Of a stretch of DNA of 64,000 nt, positions 42,264-51,828 are shown in pieces. The stretch is from Pelagibacteraceae bacterium AG-349-E10 (GTDB lineage Bacteria; Pseudomonadota; Alphaproteobacteria; HIMB59). The stretch is from NCBI GenBank assembly GCA_003281065.1, contig QCDA01000001.1:1-64000 (forward strand). The letters run 5' to 3'. Every line of letters starts with the position of its first letter. Position 1 is the first letter of the stretch. The translations under genes and the position numbers were made by a program. The notes beneath the pieces were generated by a model. That model did no database searches. It worked only from the letters and a program-made list of their open reading frames with translations, and had not been told where the DNA came from.

Positions 42264-43784
42264 ATGACACGTCTAGTTATTGGCGTCGACAGTTCAACAC
42301 AATCAACAAAAGCAATTGCATGGGATGATAAAGGTAATGCGATCGCTGAGGGTAGATGTGATATTCCTTTAAACAACCCAAGCCTTGAAAAATTTGAACA
42401 AGATGTCGAGGATTGGTGGAAAGCTTTTTGCGTATCATGTAGTGAATTAGCTAAAAAAATAGATATGACTAAAGTTGAAGGACTAGCCATATCCAATCAA
42501 CGTGAGACTTTAGCAAAATTAGACAAGTCAGGGAAAGCAGTTTACCCAGCAACAGTTTGGATGGACAAAAGATCTGTAGAGGAAGTAGAAGAGTTGAATT
42601 CTATAATGGGTGAAGGCCAAATTCACAAAATTACAGGACGTCCAAAAGATCCATGTCCATGTCTTTATAGAGTTTATTGGCTTAAGAAAAATGAAAAAAA
42701 AATATTTGATGAAGTTGCTTGTTTTGCAGATGTTCAAGCTTTTTTAGTTTATAGATTATCAGGCGAATTTAACACTGGTTGGATTAGTTCGGATCCTCAT
42801 GGAATGTTTGATGTTGTTAATAAATGCTGGTCTAAAGATATATTGGAACATTTGAATATTGATGAATCAAGACTTCCTAAATCTTTCAAACCAGGAACCT
42901 GCATAGGCAAAGTTTCAAAGGATGCATCTAACCAAACTGGTTTAAAAGAGGGTTTAAGAATATTTGCTGCAGGGGGTGATGGGCAACTCGCTGGTCTTGG
43001 CACAAATTGTACAAAATCAGATAGAGCATATATCAATCTTGGAACAGCTGTCGTTTCTGGGGTTTGGTCAAAGGATTATAAAATTTCAAAAAACTGGAGA
43101 ACAGAAATTGCTGCACACGGAGAAGGTTTTATAATGGAAAATGTTTTATTGTCAGGAGCTTTGCTAGTCAACTGGTATGTCGACCAATTTATTCATGGTG
43201 ATAGGAAAGATCCAAATTTTTTTAAAAACTTAGAAGAACAAATTAATAAAATACCAATTGGAAGTGATGGATTGATTTTACAACCATACACTGGTGGAGT
43301 AATGGATCCTTATTGGGACTCATATGCAAGAGGTATTATAGTTGGTTTAAGTATAAGTCACACTCCATATCATGTTTATAGATCGATATTAGAGGGATTG
43401 ACTTTAGACTCCGTTTTTAGAACTCAAAATATCGAAAAAGAAACAGGTATAAATGTAAAAGAATATCTAGCTATAGGAGGAGGGGCGAATAGTCCTGCAT
43501 GGGTGCAAATGTTGGCTGATGCCTCTGGAAAGAATGTGCTAATTGCTGACACTGTAGAAGCATCTTCATTGGGTGCTGGTATGATAGCTGCTTATGGCGC
43601 AGGTTGGTATAGCAACATAAAAGAGTCCGCAGAAAATATGTCAGGAAAAACTCGGCTTATCGAACCTAACTTAGATAACAAATCAATATATCAAGATTTA
43701 ATTAATATTTACCAAAATGTTTATGACTCAAATAAATTAATTAATAAATCACTTGTTCAATTTACTGATAAATATAAATCATGA
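42264..43784 (+). CDS. FGGY carbohydrate kinase
   Basis: VIGVDSSTQSTKAIAWD, AISNQRETLAKLD, TVWMDKRS, AIGGGANSPAWVQMLAD. Confidence 0.9.
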   Translation: MTRLVIGVDSSTQSTKAIAWDDKGNAIAEGRCDIPLNNPSLEKFEQDVEDWWKAFCVSCSELAKKIDMTKVEGLAISNQRETLAKLDKSGKAVYPATVWMDKRSVEEVEELNSIMGEGQIHKITGRPKDPCPCLYRVYWLKKNEKKIFDEVACFADVQAFLVYRLSGEFNTGWISSDPHGMFDVVNKCWSKDILEHLNIDESRLPKSFKPGTCIGKVSKDASNQTGLKEGLRIFAAGGDGQLAGLGTNCTKSDRAYINLGTAVVSGVWSKDYKISKNWRTEIAAHGEGFIMENVLLSGALLVNWYVDQFIHGDRKDPNFFKNLEEQINKIPIGSDGLILQPYTGGVMDPYWDSYARGIIVGLSISHTPYHVYRSILEGLTLDSVFRTQNIEKETGINVKEYLAIGGGANSPAWVQMLADASGKNVLIADTVEASSLGAGMIAAYGAGWYSNIKESAENMSGKTRLIEPNLDNKSIYQDLINIYQNVYDSNKLINKSLVQFTDKYKS

Positions 43785-45082
43785 CCGATTATAATGGCGT
43801 AATAAAAGATTTAATTGCTGGTGAATGGGTTAATCCTGAAGATAAAAGGAAATACGGCATCCCAATTAAAAAAATTGAAATAGATAAAAGTTTAGACGGT
43901 AAAGAGTCATTATTGATTTCTCAATTACATCCAAACCAAAATCTTCTTATTGTAAGTGATCAATTTACACACAAAGCCCTTGGTTCAAGAATTTATAAAA
44001 ATCTTCAAGGTAAAGTAAAAGCAGATGAGTATATATGGGAGAGCCCATCTTCAAGTATTGAAGGTGTAGAATTCTTAAGAAAAAAAATAAAAGATTACGA
44101 TGGAGTTATTGCAGTCGGGTCAGGTACAGTCAGCGATAGTATAAAGTATGCAACTTTTCTTGAAAAAAAATCATACTCCGTTTTTGCGACCACTCCCATG
44201 AATGCTTATACAACAGGCACAGCCTCTATATCTTTTGATGGGATCAAAAAATCATTGGTTGCGCATTATGCACAAGGTGTTTTCTTTGATTTAGAAGTTC
44301 TCAGTATGTGTCCTAAAAGACTCACTGCAGCTGCTTTTGCAGATGTAATTTGTCGAACAACTGCACAAGTTGATTGGTTGATGTCTCATAAAATTTTAAA
44401 GACTGATTATCAAACAGCACCGTATTCTCTTTTAGCTTTATATGAGAAAGATATGATTGAAAGTGCTTCATTAATTGCAAAAGGAGATATAGAAGCCCTT
44501 GCTTTACTTACACGTATCTCTGCAATAATGGGATTAGGCACATCATTTACACAGACAACTCATGTGGGAAGTATGGGTGAACATGGAATTTCTCATTACA
44601 TAGATATGTTTGCAAAAGACAACCATCCCGGAACCTCTCATGGAGAACAAGTAGGAATTGCAACTATTAGTATTTCAAAAATCCAAAATTCTATTCTAAA
44701 TAAAGATACTCCACCAATAATAAAACCAACTCAAATACCTGAGCAAGAAATTATTCAAAAACTTGGTCATCAAATGTTAGACACAATTCATGATGCAATG
44801 AAGACAAAAATATTCGATGAAAAGAGAGCAGAGATGATAAATAACTTTTTTCACAAGAACTGGCTCGAATTTGTCCAACCCCTAAGAGAGAAAATGTTAG
44901 ACTTTGACATTATTTGGAATTCTATGGGAGAGTGCGGCGCATTAAGAACTCCAGAAGACGCTAAACTTGATAGTAATTTTTATAAAGATGCTCTAAGATA
45001 TGCTAGGTTCATAAGGGATCGATACACTATTCTTGATCTAGCCGGGGATAGCAATCAACTAGATGAATTAATAAATGTCTGA
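43781..45082 (+). CDS. AraM / sn-glycerol-1-phosphate dehydrogenase-family protein (copy 2)
   Basis: IAVGSGTVSDSIKYATF, FADVICRTTAQVDWL, TTHVGSMGEHGISHYIDMFAKDNHPGTSHGEQVGIAT. Confidence 0.82.
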   Translation: MTDYNGVIKDLIAGEWVNPEDKRKYGIPIKKIEIDKSLDGKESLLISQLHPNQNLLIVSDQFTHKALGSRIYKNLQGKVKADEYIWESPSSSIEGVEFLRKKIKDYDGVIAVGSGTVSDSIKYATFLEKKSYSVFATTPMNAYTTGTASISFDGIKKSLVAHYAQGVFFDLEVLSMCPKRLTAAAFADVICRTTAQVDWLMSHKILKTDYQTAPYSLLALYEKDMIESASLIAKGDIEALALLTRISAIMGLGTSFTQTTHVGSMGEHGISHYIDMFAKDNHPGTSHGEQVGIATISISKIQNSILNKDTPPIIKPTQIPEQEIIQKLGHQMLDTIHDAMKTKIFDEKRAEMINNFFHKNWLEFVQPLREKMLDFDIIWNSMGECGALRTPEDAKLDSNFYKDALRYARFIRDRYTILDLAGDSNQLDELINV

Positions 45083-46133
45083 AGTAGAATATATAAATAT
45101 TAAAAAAAACTTTGGTTCTGTAGAGGTACTAAAAGATATAAATCTAAATATTGGTAATCAAAAATTTGTTGTTTTACTTGGCCCTTCAGGGTGTGGAAAG
45201 ACTACTTTATTGAGAATGACCGCTGGATTAGAAACTATATCTAGTGGGGAAATTTCAATAGGTGGAGACATTATTAATAATATCCACCCAAGAGATAGAG
45301 ATATAGCAATGGTTTTTCAAAACTACGCTTTATACCCTCAAATGAATGTCTTTGATAATATTGCATTCAGTTTACAGATCAGAAAAATGGCTAGCCAAGA
45401 GATAAAGGAAAAAGTTGAGTGGGCTGCTTCTGTATTAAATTTAACAGATTTTTTAAACAGAACACCAAAAGAGCTGTCAGGTGGACAAAGGCAAAGGGTA
45501 GCTATGGGTAGAGCATTAGTAAGAGACCCAAAGGTGTTTTTGTTCGATGAGCCATTGTCAAATCTTGATGCAAAACTAAGAGCTCATATGAGATTGGAGA
45601 TTAGAAAATTACATAATCAACAAAATGCTACCACTATTTATGTAACTCATGATCAAATTGAGGCTATGACTATGGCTGACGAGATAGTGATTATGAACAA
45701 TGGTATTATTGAACAAATAGCAACTCCAAATGAAATTTATGAAAAACCAAATAATTTATTTGTTGCCGATTTTATTGGCACTCCTGCAATTAATCTTCTT
45801 GAGGGAGTTGTAACAGATAAGAGTAGTATTAAATTAAACTCACAGGATATACCTCACTCCAAAAAAAATGTATTAAATAATCAAAGTGTAGTTTATGGCA
45901 TCAGACCTACTGACGTGAGCATAGATCCAAGCTCAAATATCAAAGCAGAGGTAGTTTTAGTAGAAACAACTGGTTCAGAGACTCATATTATAACAATGTT
46001 AGATAATAACGAATTTAGAGTAGTTCAAAATGGTGGACGTACCACAATTAAAAATGGTGATGTCATTCCTCTTTCAATTAATATTGAAAAAGCACATTTA
46101 TTTGATCATTCATCAACCAAAAGAATAGATTAA
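45075..46133 (+). CDS. ABC transporter ATP-binding protein, MalK/UgpC type
   Basis: GPSGCGKTTLLRM, VFQNYALYPQM, LSGGQRQRVAMGRALVRDPKVFLFDEPLSNLDAKLR, VTHDQ all canonical. Confidence 0.94.
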   Translation: MSEVEYINIKKNFGSVEVLKDINLNIGNQKFVVLLGPSGCGKTTLLRMTAGLETISSGEISIGGDIINNIHPRDRDIAMVFQNYALYPQMNVFDNIAFSLQIRKMASQEIKEKVEWAASVLNLTDFLNRTPKELSGGQRQRVAMGRALVRDPKVFLFDEPLSNLDAKLRAHMRLEIRKLHNQQNATTIYVTHDQIEAMTMADEIVIMNNGIIEQIATPNEIYEKPNNLFVADFIGTPAINLLEGVVTDKSSIKLNSQDIPHSKKNVLNNQSVVYGIRPTDVSIDPSSNIKAEVVLVETTGSETHIITMLDNNEFRVVQNGGRTTIKNGDVIPLSINIEKAHLFDHSSTKRID

Positions 46134-46152
46134 TTTATACTCAGCTTATTCA

Positions 46153-48183
46153 ATGAAAAGTAAATATAACGAAAACGAAGCGAAATCTTACATCAAAAAA
46201 TATGCAAAAAGAGGTATTTCTAAAGACTTAGCACTTCGCATTTATACAACACAACTTTTGGGAAATGATCCTACCGTTGTTCTGCATGGAGGAGGGAATA
46301 CATCGGTGAAATCGTCATTAGATACACTTCTTGGTGAAAATGAGGAAATTATTTATGTAAAAGGTAGTGGGAAAGATATGGGTAATATTGAGGAGGATGG
46401 TTTCCCGGCTTTAGAAATGAAAAATCTTCTTTGTATGAGAAAACTAACTAAGCTAGATGACTTTCAAATGGTTAATTATCAGCGTAAATATATGCTTGAT
46501 ACTTCTTTCCCAAATGCTTCTGTAGAAACTCTTTTACACGCGTTCCTCCCTCACAAATTCGTTGATCACTCGCACTCTAATGCAATTCTCTCACTTATTG
46601 ATCAACCTAATCCAGAAAAAATTTGTAAGCATGTATTTGGTGATGAAATGGGTATTGTTCCATACATTATGCCTGGTTTTGAATTAGCAAAAAAAGCTTC
46701 TGAGGTTTTTGATAAAAATCCAAATGTAAAAGGATTAATTCTTTTAAATCATGGAATTTTCACTTTTGCAAATAATGCAAAAGAAAGTTACGAAAGAATG
46801 ATTAAATATATAACGAAGGCTGAAAAAGAGCTCACAAAAAAATCTAAATTTATTAGAGTAAGCAAATACGTTGAAAAAAAAATTAGCATTTCAGAAATTT
46901 CAAACCTGATAAGGCAACAAATAGCCAATATACGTGGTGATGATTTTGAAAGAAAGATTGTGTATTTTAATAAACCAAAATTCTTTGACGAATTATTTTC
47001 ACACCCTAACTTAAAAAAATTTACAAATGAAGGACCAGTTACACCTGATCATGTTATAAGGATTAAATCTAAACCATTAATTATCGATTTATCAAAAGAA
47101 AAAACTAATAATTTAGAAAAAAACATTATTCAATCCATTGAAAATTTTAAAGATAATTATAAAAAATATTTTAAACGTAATCATAAATATAACTCTAGCG
47201 CCTCAATGTTAGACCCTTATCCAAGATTAATTTTAGTAAAAGGCATTGGAATTTTTTCCACAGGGCCAACATTTAAAGATGCCAAAATAGCAATGGATGT
47301 AGGTTTAAATTCTCTCTCAGTAATTTTACAGGCTGCTAAGTTTGGAAATTTTAAGTCAATACCTGAAAAAGAAATTTTTAGAATGGAATATTGGCCCCTT
47401 GAGCTTGCAAAAATTAAAAATTCATCTCAAAAACTTAAAGGACAGGTAGCAGTTGTTACAGGCGGCCTTGGTGGTATCGGTTATATTACAGCATTAAAGT
47501 TTAAAGCAGAGGGAGCAGATGTAATCATTATTGATATTATCAACCCTAAAAATATCAAACAGGATATAACAGGGATGAGTTATATAAAATGTGATATCAC
47601 AAATGAAGATAAAGTCAGGGATGTATTTAAACAAATATCCGCTATTTATGGCGGTGTAGATATCCTTATTTCTAATGCAGGGTTTGCTACTGTTGAGTCT
47701 TTGGAAAAACTCACAAAGCAACAATTTGATAAAAGTTTTGATCTTAACCTTTTTGCACATCACTATTTCGTTAAACACGGAGTTGAAATAATGAAAAGGC
47801 AAAAAACCAGAGGAGTAGTTTTGTTTAATATTTCTAAACAAGCTGTAAATCCTGGAAAAAATTATGCTGCCTATGGTCTTACAAAAGCTGCTCTATTATT
47901 TTTAATGAAACAATACGTAACAGAGTACAGTGATTATGGAATTCGTTTTAATGGAGTGAATGCTGATAGGATTAGAAGTGGCTTAATGACCAATGATATG
48001 ATTACAAAGAGATCTAAGGCAAGAGGTTTAACAACTAAGCAATATATGTCTGGAAACTTATTAAAACAGGAAGTTAAAGCAATCGATGTAGCCGATGCTT
48101 TTTATCATTTGACTTTGTCTTACAAGTCGACTGCAAGTGTAATAACTGTAGATGGTGGAAATTTAGAGTCTTCGTTTAGATAA
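46153..48183 (+). CDS. Bifunctional class II aldolase / short-chain dehydrogenase (RhaD aldolase-ADH-like)
   Basis: Aldolase half (HGGGNTSVKS, DHSHSNAIL, LLNHGIFTF) fused to SDR half (VAVVTGGLGGIGYITALKF, YAAYGLTKAALLF). Confidence 0.9.
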   Translation: MKSKYNENEAKSYIKKYAKRGISKDLALRIYTTQLLGNDPTVVLHGGGNTSVKSSLDTLLGENEEIIYVKGSGKDMGNIEEDGFPALEMKNLLCMRKLTKLDDFQMVNYQRKYMLDTSFPNASVETLLHAFLPHKFVDHSHSNAILSLIDQPNPEKICKHVFGDEMGIVPYIMPGFELAKKASEVFDKNPNVKGLILLNHGIFTFANNAKESYERMIKYITKAEKELTKKSKFIRVSKYVEKKISISEISNLIRQQIANIRGDDFERKIVYFNKPKFFDELFSHPNLKKFTNEGPVTPDHVIRIKSKPLIIDLSKEKTNNLEKNIIQSIENFKDNYKKYFKRNHKYNSSASMLDPYPRLILVKGIGIFSTGPTFKDAKIAMDVGLNSLSVILQAAKFGNFKSIPEKEIFRMEYWPLELAKIKNSSQKLKGQVAVVTGGLGGIGYITALKFKAEGADVIIIDIINPKNIKQDITGMSYIKCDITNEDKVRDVFKQISAIYGGVDILISNAGFATVESLEKLTKQQFDKSFDLNLFAHHYFVKHGVEIMKRQKTRGVVLFNISKQAVNPGKNYAAYGLTKAALLFLMKQYVTEYSDYGIRFNGVNADRIRSGLMTNDMITKRSKARGLTTKQYMSGNLLKQEVKAIDVADAFYHLTLSYKSTASVITVDGGNLESSFR

Positions 48184-48185
48184 AA

Positions 48186-48593
48186 TTATCTATATACCCT
48201 TTTTAAATTAAGCCCTAACTTTTTGAATTTTTTTTTGAAACTATAGAATTCTTTGTTATGTTTAGCAGAATTCTGTTTTAAAATTAGCTTTTGGTAGTAA
48301 TGAACCATTTCATGACCAAGAATTTCTACGAATTCTCTAAAATTTTTAAATTTATTATGAATAGTTATTTTGTAACAAAATTTTGTAGCGTAAGGATTAA
48401 ATTCAAATAGACCCAGAGCTCCATGCATTCTTCTTATTGTAATCTTTGGATTTTTGAGCCGATTATTAAAGATATGCTTGTTTAATATTTTATAAATAGC
48501 AGGTACTTTATTTGCTTTAGGATTATATATTCTTTCTTCACCATAATGTTCTATGAGCGCTGCTAAGCTTTTTGTTCTAGGCATGAATTTCAA
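48186..48593 (-). CDS. SprT-like zinc metalloprotease-family protein
   Basis: ILGHEMVHYYQKL (HExxH) with SprT-like flanks. Confidence 0.7.
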   Translation of the reverse strand: MKFMPRTKSLAALIEHYGEERIYNPKANKVPAIYKILNKHIFNNRLKNPKITIRRMHGALGLFEFNPYATKFCYKITIHNKFKNFREFVEILGHEMVHYYQKLILKQNSAKHNKEFYSFKKKFKKLGLNLKRVYR

Positions 48594-48631
48594 TTTACAA
48601 ATAAAGTTTATCAGAAAAAAATCAAGAAAAT

Positions 48632-48859
48632 TTAGTTAGGACTCTTTCTCAAATTTTCTAAAAACAAAATGACTTCTTCATATTGATCATCAGGAATATC
48701 TTTGTAGCTGCAACCATACTTATCTTTAATGCTAAGTGCAATATGTGCATATACATTTCTACCCTTTGGATGAAAAGGCGAAGGCTTCAAAAGTGGTTGA
48801 ATTTCGTCGCCGATTAACTGAACTTTATTCCAGATTTTTTTTCTATTATCTTCATTCAA
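48632..48859 (-). CDS. Small conserved-looking protein of unknown function (~75 aa)
   Basis: ORF 48632..48925 open; TTG at 48859 more likely because the 5' 66 nt overlap a separate small TM ORF. HPKGRNVYAHIALSIKDKYGCSYKDIPDDQYEEVILFLENL. Confidence 0.45.
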   Translation of the reverse strand: MNEDNRKKIWNKVQLIGDEIQPLLKPSPFHPKGRNVYAHIALSIKDKYGCSYKDIPDDQYEEVILFLENLRKSPN

Positions 48860-48861
48860 AA

Positions 48862-48960
48862 TTATATTCCACCAGGAAAAAATGACTCTAGTAAAATTCT
48901 TATGACTGCAAACCCTATCCCACAAAAAATGATAATAGTAATTAATTGTTTATTCATCAT
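48862..48960 (-). CDS. Putative 32-aa single-TM small protein
   Basis: Translation MMNKQLITIIIFCGIGFAVIRILLESFFPGGI, stop 48862-48864, directly before the TTG of the next gene; absent from ORF track because of size. Confidence 0.4.
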   Translation of the reverse strand: MMNKQLITIIIFCGIGFAVIRILLESFFPGGI

Positions 48961-48978
48961 GATATATAAGTACCAAAT

Positions 48979-49365
48979 ATGAAAAATTTTATCATTATTT
49001 TCTTTATATTACTGCCAAATTTAAGTTATGCGGATTTATTAGAAAAATTTTCTCTAGCCTGTATTTGTGACAAGAGTATCAATGCACTCAAGTATTTTGA
49101 CTGTAAGCAAAAAGTTTCTGGTACACAATTAGATTTATTAAAAGAGGAAAACTTAAAAGATAAAATTTATATATATAGTAGTTTTGATGAAAAAAAATAT
49201 GAGCTTATCGAAAATGACCCCAATTTCATTTTTAATTATGAGACTGAAGATTATATATCTACCATATCAATTAATAGTAATTTGGATTTAGATTTTTCAA
49301 TATCTTACAAAGAATTCGATAAAAACTGGTCCTATGAACTAAAGTGTGTTTCTCTAAAAAAATAA
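48979..49365 (+). CDS. Hypothetical exported protein
   Basis: Signal peptide MKNFIIIFFILLPNLSYA; no recognised family. Confidence 0.6.
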   Translation: MKNFIIIFFILLPNLSYADLLEKFSLACICDKSINALKYFDCKQKVSGTQLDLLKEENLKDKIYIYSSFDEKKYELIENDPNFIFNYETEDYISTISINSNLDLDFSISYKEFDKNWSYELKCVSLKK

Positions 49366-49384
49366 TGATCTTAATTTCTCTTAA

Positions 49385-50257
49385 ATGATTAAAAAAGTTT
49401 TTATAATACCTTTTTTTGTATCTTTAATTGGATTTGTGTTACTAGTTTCAATGGACTCTGTAATTAAAATTCTAGGGTACAGATATCCTATTTTGCAATT
49501 ATTATTTTTAAATGCATTGTTTTCTTTAATCCCCTTAGCTTATTTCATATTTAAAAATCACGGCTTTAAATTTTATCAAAATCAAAATTACACTTTTCAG
49601 ATTATAAGAGGCATAGTGCATACATTAGGATTTCTTTGTGTCTTAAAAGGAGTACTGCTTCTACCTCTTTCAATTGTTTATCCTGTTTTATTCACTTCGC
49701 CTTTAATGCTTTTAGTAATGTCTCATTTTTTTTTGAGCGATGATATAAACATTATAAGAGTGATGGCAATACTGATGGGTTTTTTTGGAGTATTGATTTC
49801 AGCAGAACCCTTAGGCTCTAGTAATGTATCTATTCATGGAGTTTTGTATGTATTTATTGGTGCCTTTTGTATTGCTGTCACCCACTTAATTACGCGTAAA
49901 TATAATTATCTAACATCTTCATATTCTGCAGCTTTTTTTAGCATGGCCGTAAGTGTTGTAATCTTTTTTTTTGCAACGAAATTTCAGTTAGTAATAATGA
50001 CATATAATGATCTGTCTTTATCAATTTTGGGCGGGCTATTTGCTGGACTTGGTGTTAGCGCTGTAATATATGGATCAAGAACACTACCTTCTGCAGTATT
50101 TGGTTTAACAAGTTATTTCCAAATTATTTATGGTGTATTTTTAGGTTGGATTATTTTTAATCAATTACCCTCAATTTATAATTATTTTGGAATACTCATA
50201 GTTATAATCGCGGGTGTTCTTCTTTTTTACTTCGATAAAAGCAAAAATGAAAGTTAG
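49385..50257 (+). CDS. DMT-superfamily (EamA) transporter
   Basis: 10 TM-like protein; SMDSVIKILGYRYPILQLLFLNALFSLIPL and GILIVIIAGVLLFY pattern. Confidence 0.8.
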   Translation: MIKKVFIIPFFVSLIGFVLLVSMDSVIKILGYRYPILQLLFLNALFSLIPLAYFIFKNHGFKFYQNQNYTFQIIRGIVHTLGFLCVLKGVLLLPLSIVYPVLFTSPLMLLVMSHFFLSDDINIIRVMAILMGFFGVLISAEPLGSSNVSIHGVLYVFIGAFCIAVTHLITRKYNYLTSSYSAAFFSMAVSVVIFFFATKFQLVIMTYNDLSLSILGGLFAGLGVSAVIYGSRTLPSAVFGLTSYFQIIYGVFLGWIIFNQLPSIYNYFGILIVIIAGVLLFYFDKSKNES

Positions 50258-51290
50258 GGTAATGTTATCTATCATCACTCTCTACTTCATTTCGTATTTA
50301 ATTTTTATATTTCCATTTGATGTTTTATCTACTTGGCTAGGTAATCCAACTTCACCATTAGAGGTTTTTATAACCACTACATTGGTATTTTCTCTTTGTC
50401 TTTATTATTTTAGATCAAAAAGTACAAATAAATTTATAAAAATTTTTGTTTATGAGGGGTTTGGTATAGGCACAGTATCTTTTTTTTTAATAATACCTCT
50501 AATTGCTTTTGAATATCTTAATATTGTAAGTAGTTACAAGCTAGCAATTTTTTTCTTTTTCATTCAAATCCCTACAATCATTTACGGATATATTAATTCA
50601 AAAAAGACTAAAATAAAAAATTTCTCATTAAATTCAGAACTGATAGACAAGAGTTTTAAATTTGTTTTTATCAGTGATGTCCATATAGGTTCAAATCATC
50701 CATCCTCACTTAAAAAAATTATATCTGAAATCATTGAACTAGATCCATCTTTTTTAATTATTGGTGGTGATTTAATTGATAGTAGTTCTTTTAAAATCGA
50801 AGATCTCAAAGAGTTTAAAAAACTTAACAAACCTATCTATTTTGTTACTGGCAACCATGAGTACTATATTAAAAACTCAAAAAAACATCTTGATGATCTT
50901 GATAGTGTTGGAATACAAACACTAAACAATGAATCTTTAAAAATTAATGGAATTAATTTAATTGGACTCTCAGATAACATAAGTGATAAATCAAAAATTT
51001 CTAATTTTGAAAAACTTTTTCAAAAAGACTTATTTAATCTGTTGATTGTTCATAAACCCTCTATTTGGGAAAAAGTTTCACCTAAAGCTAATTTAATGCT
51101 TTCTGGACACACACATAATGGGCAGATCTTTCCTTTCAATTTTATTGTAAGACTTAAATTTCCTCAAATTTATGGGCTTTACCAAAGAATGAATAACTAT
51201 TTATATGTGAGCTCTGGATCAGCGACATGGGGCCCAAAGATAAGATTAGGATCTAACAATGAGATTGTTCAAATAAAATTAAAAAATTAA
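50247..51290 (+). CDS. Membrane-anchored metallophosphoesterase
   Basis: FISDVHIGSNHPSS, GGDLIDSS, VTGNHEYY, LSGHTHNGQIFPF; ATG 50247 preferred. Confidence 0.9.
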   Translation: MKVRVMLSIITLYFISYLIFIFPFDVLSTWLGNPTSPLEVFITTTLVFSLCLYYFRSKSTNKFIKIFVYEGFGIGTVSFFLIIPLIAFEYLNIVSSYKLAIFFFFIQIPTIIYGYINSKKTKIKNFSLNSELIDKSFKFVFISDVHIGSNHPSSLKKIISEIIELDPSFLIIGGDLIDSSSFKIEDLKEFKKLNKPIYFVTGNHEYYIKNSKKHLDDLDSVGIQTLNNESLKINGINLIGLSDNISDKSKISNFEKLFQKDLFNLLIVHKPSIWEKVSPKANLMLSGHTHNGQIFPFNFIVRLKFPQIYGLYQRMNNYLYVSSGSATWGPKIRLGSNNEIVQIKLKN

Positions 51291-51320
51291 CAATTTCTCT
51301 TATTGATGTAGATTAAATTA

Positions 51321-51824
51321 ATGTTTTCTTTTTTATCTAAATTAATTTTTCTTTTCTTTTTTTTTATAAGTTCGGTTTTTGCAGATAGTCATATTTTGGA
51401 GCAAGAAAACTTTGAGGCTTGGCAATATACTTGTGTTTCTGAACAAAATCAAAAAATATGTGATTTAAGAGAGCTTGTATTTGACTCCAACACAAATGAA
51501 GTCGTAAGTTATCTATCTATATCCATAAATCCAGATAAATTAACACAAATGCAAATTGCATTTCCCCATGCAGTGAATCTGAAAAGTCCAATTAAATTAC
51601 AAATCGACGAAAAAGATCCAATAGATCTTAATTATGCTTACTGTAATCAAAGCGCATGTTTTGTGGCAGAGATAATTGGAGAAAATTTTGTGAATTTTTT
51701 CAAAGCTGGAAATCAAATTTCTATAAAGACTTTATTTCTTGATAACCGAGAGGCCACTATAACTTATTCATTAAAAGGTTTCACAGCTGGTTACAACAGA
51801 TTGTTTTCTTCAATTAATAATTAA
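51321..51824 (+). CDS. Invasion-associated locus B (IalB)-family exported protein
   Basis: Signal peptide; WQYTCVSEQNQKICDLRELVFD...AYCNQSACFVAEI pattern. Confidence 0.78.
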   Translation: MFSFLSKLIFLFFFFISSVFADSHILEQENFEAWQYTCVSEQNQKICDLRELVFDSNTNEVVSYLSISINPDKLTQMQIAFPHAVNLKSPIKLQIDEKDPIDLNYAYCNQSACFVAEIIGENFVNFFKAGNQISIKTLFLDNREATITYSLKGFTAGYNRLFSSINN

Positions 51825-51828
51825 ATAT

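Noticed and set aside
47494-47841. Minus-strand ORF of 115 aa inside the aldolase-SDR fusion
   Set aside because: Opposite the SDR domain; no independent evidence of coding.
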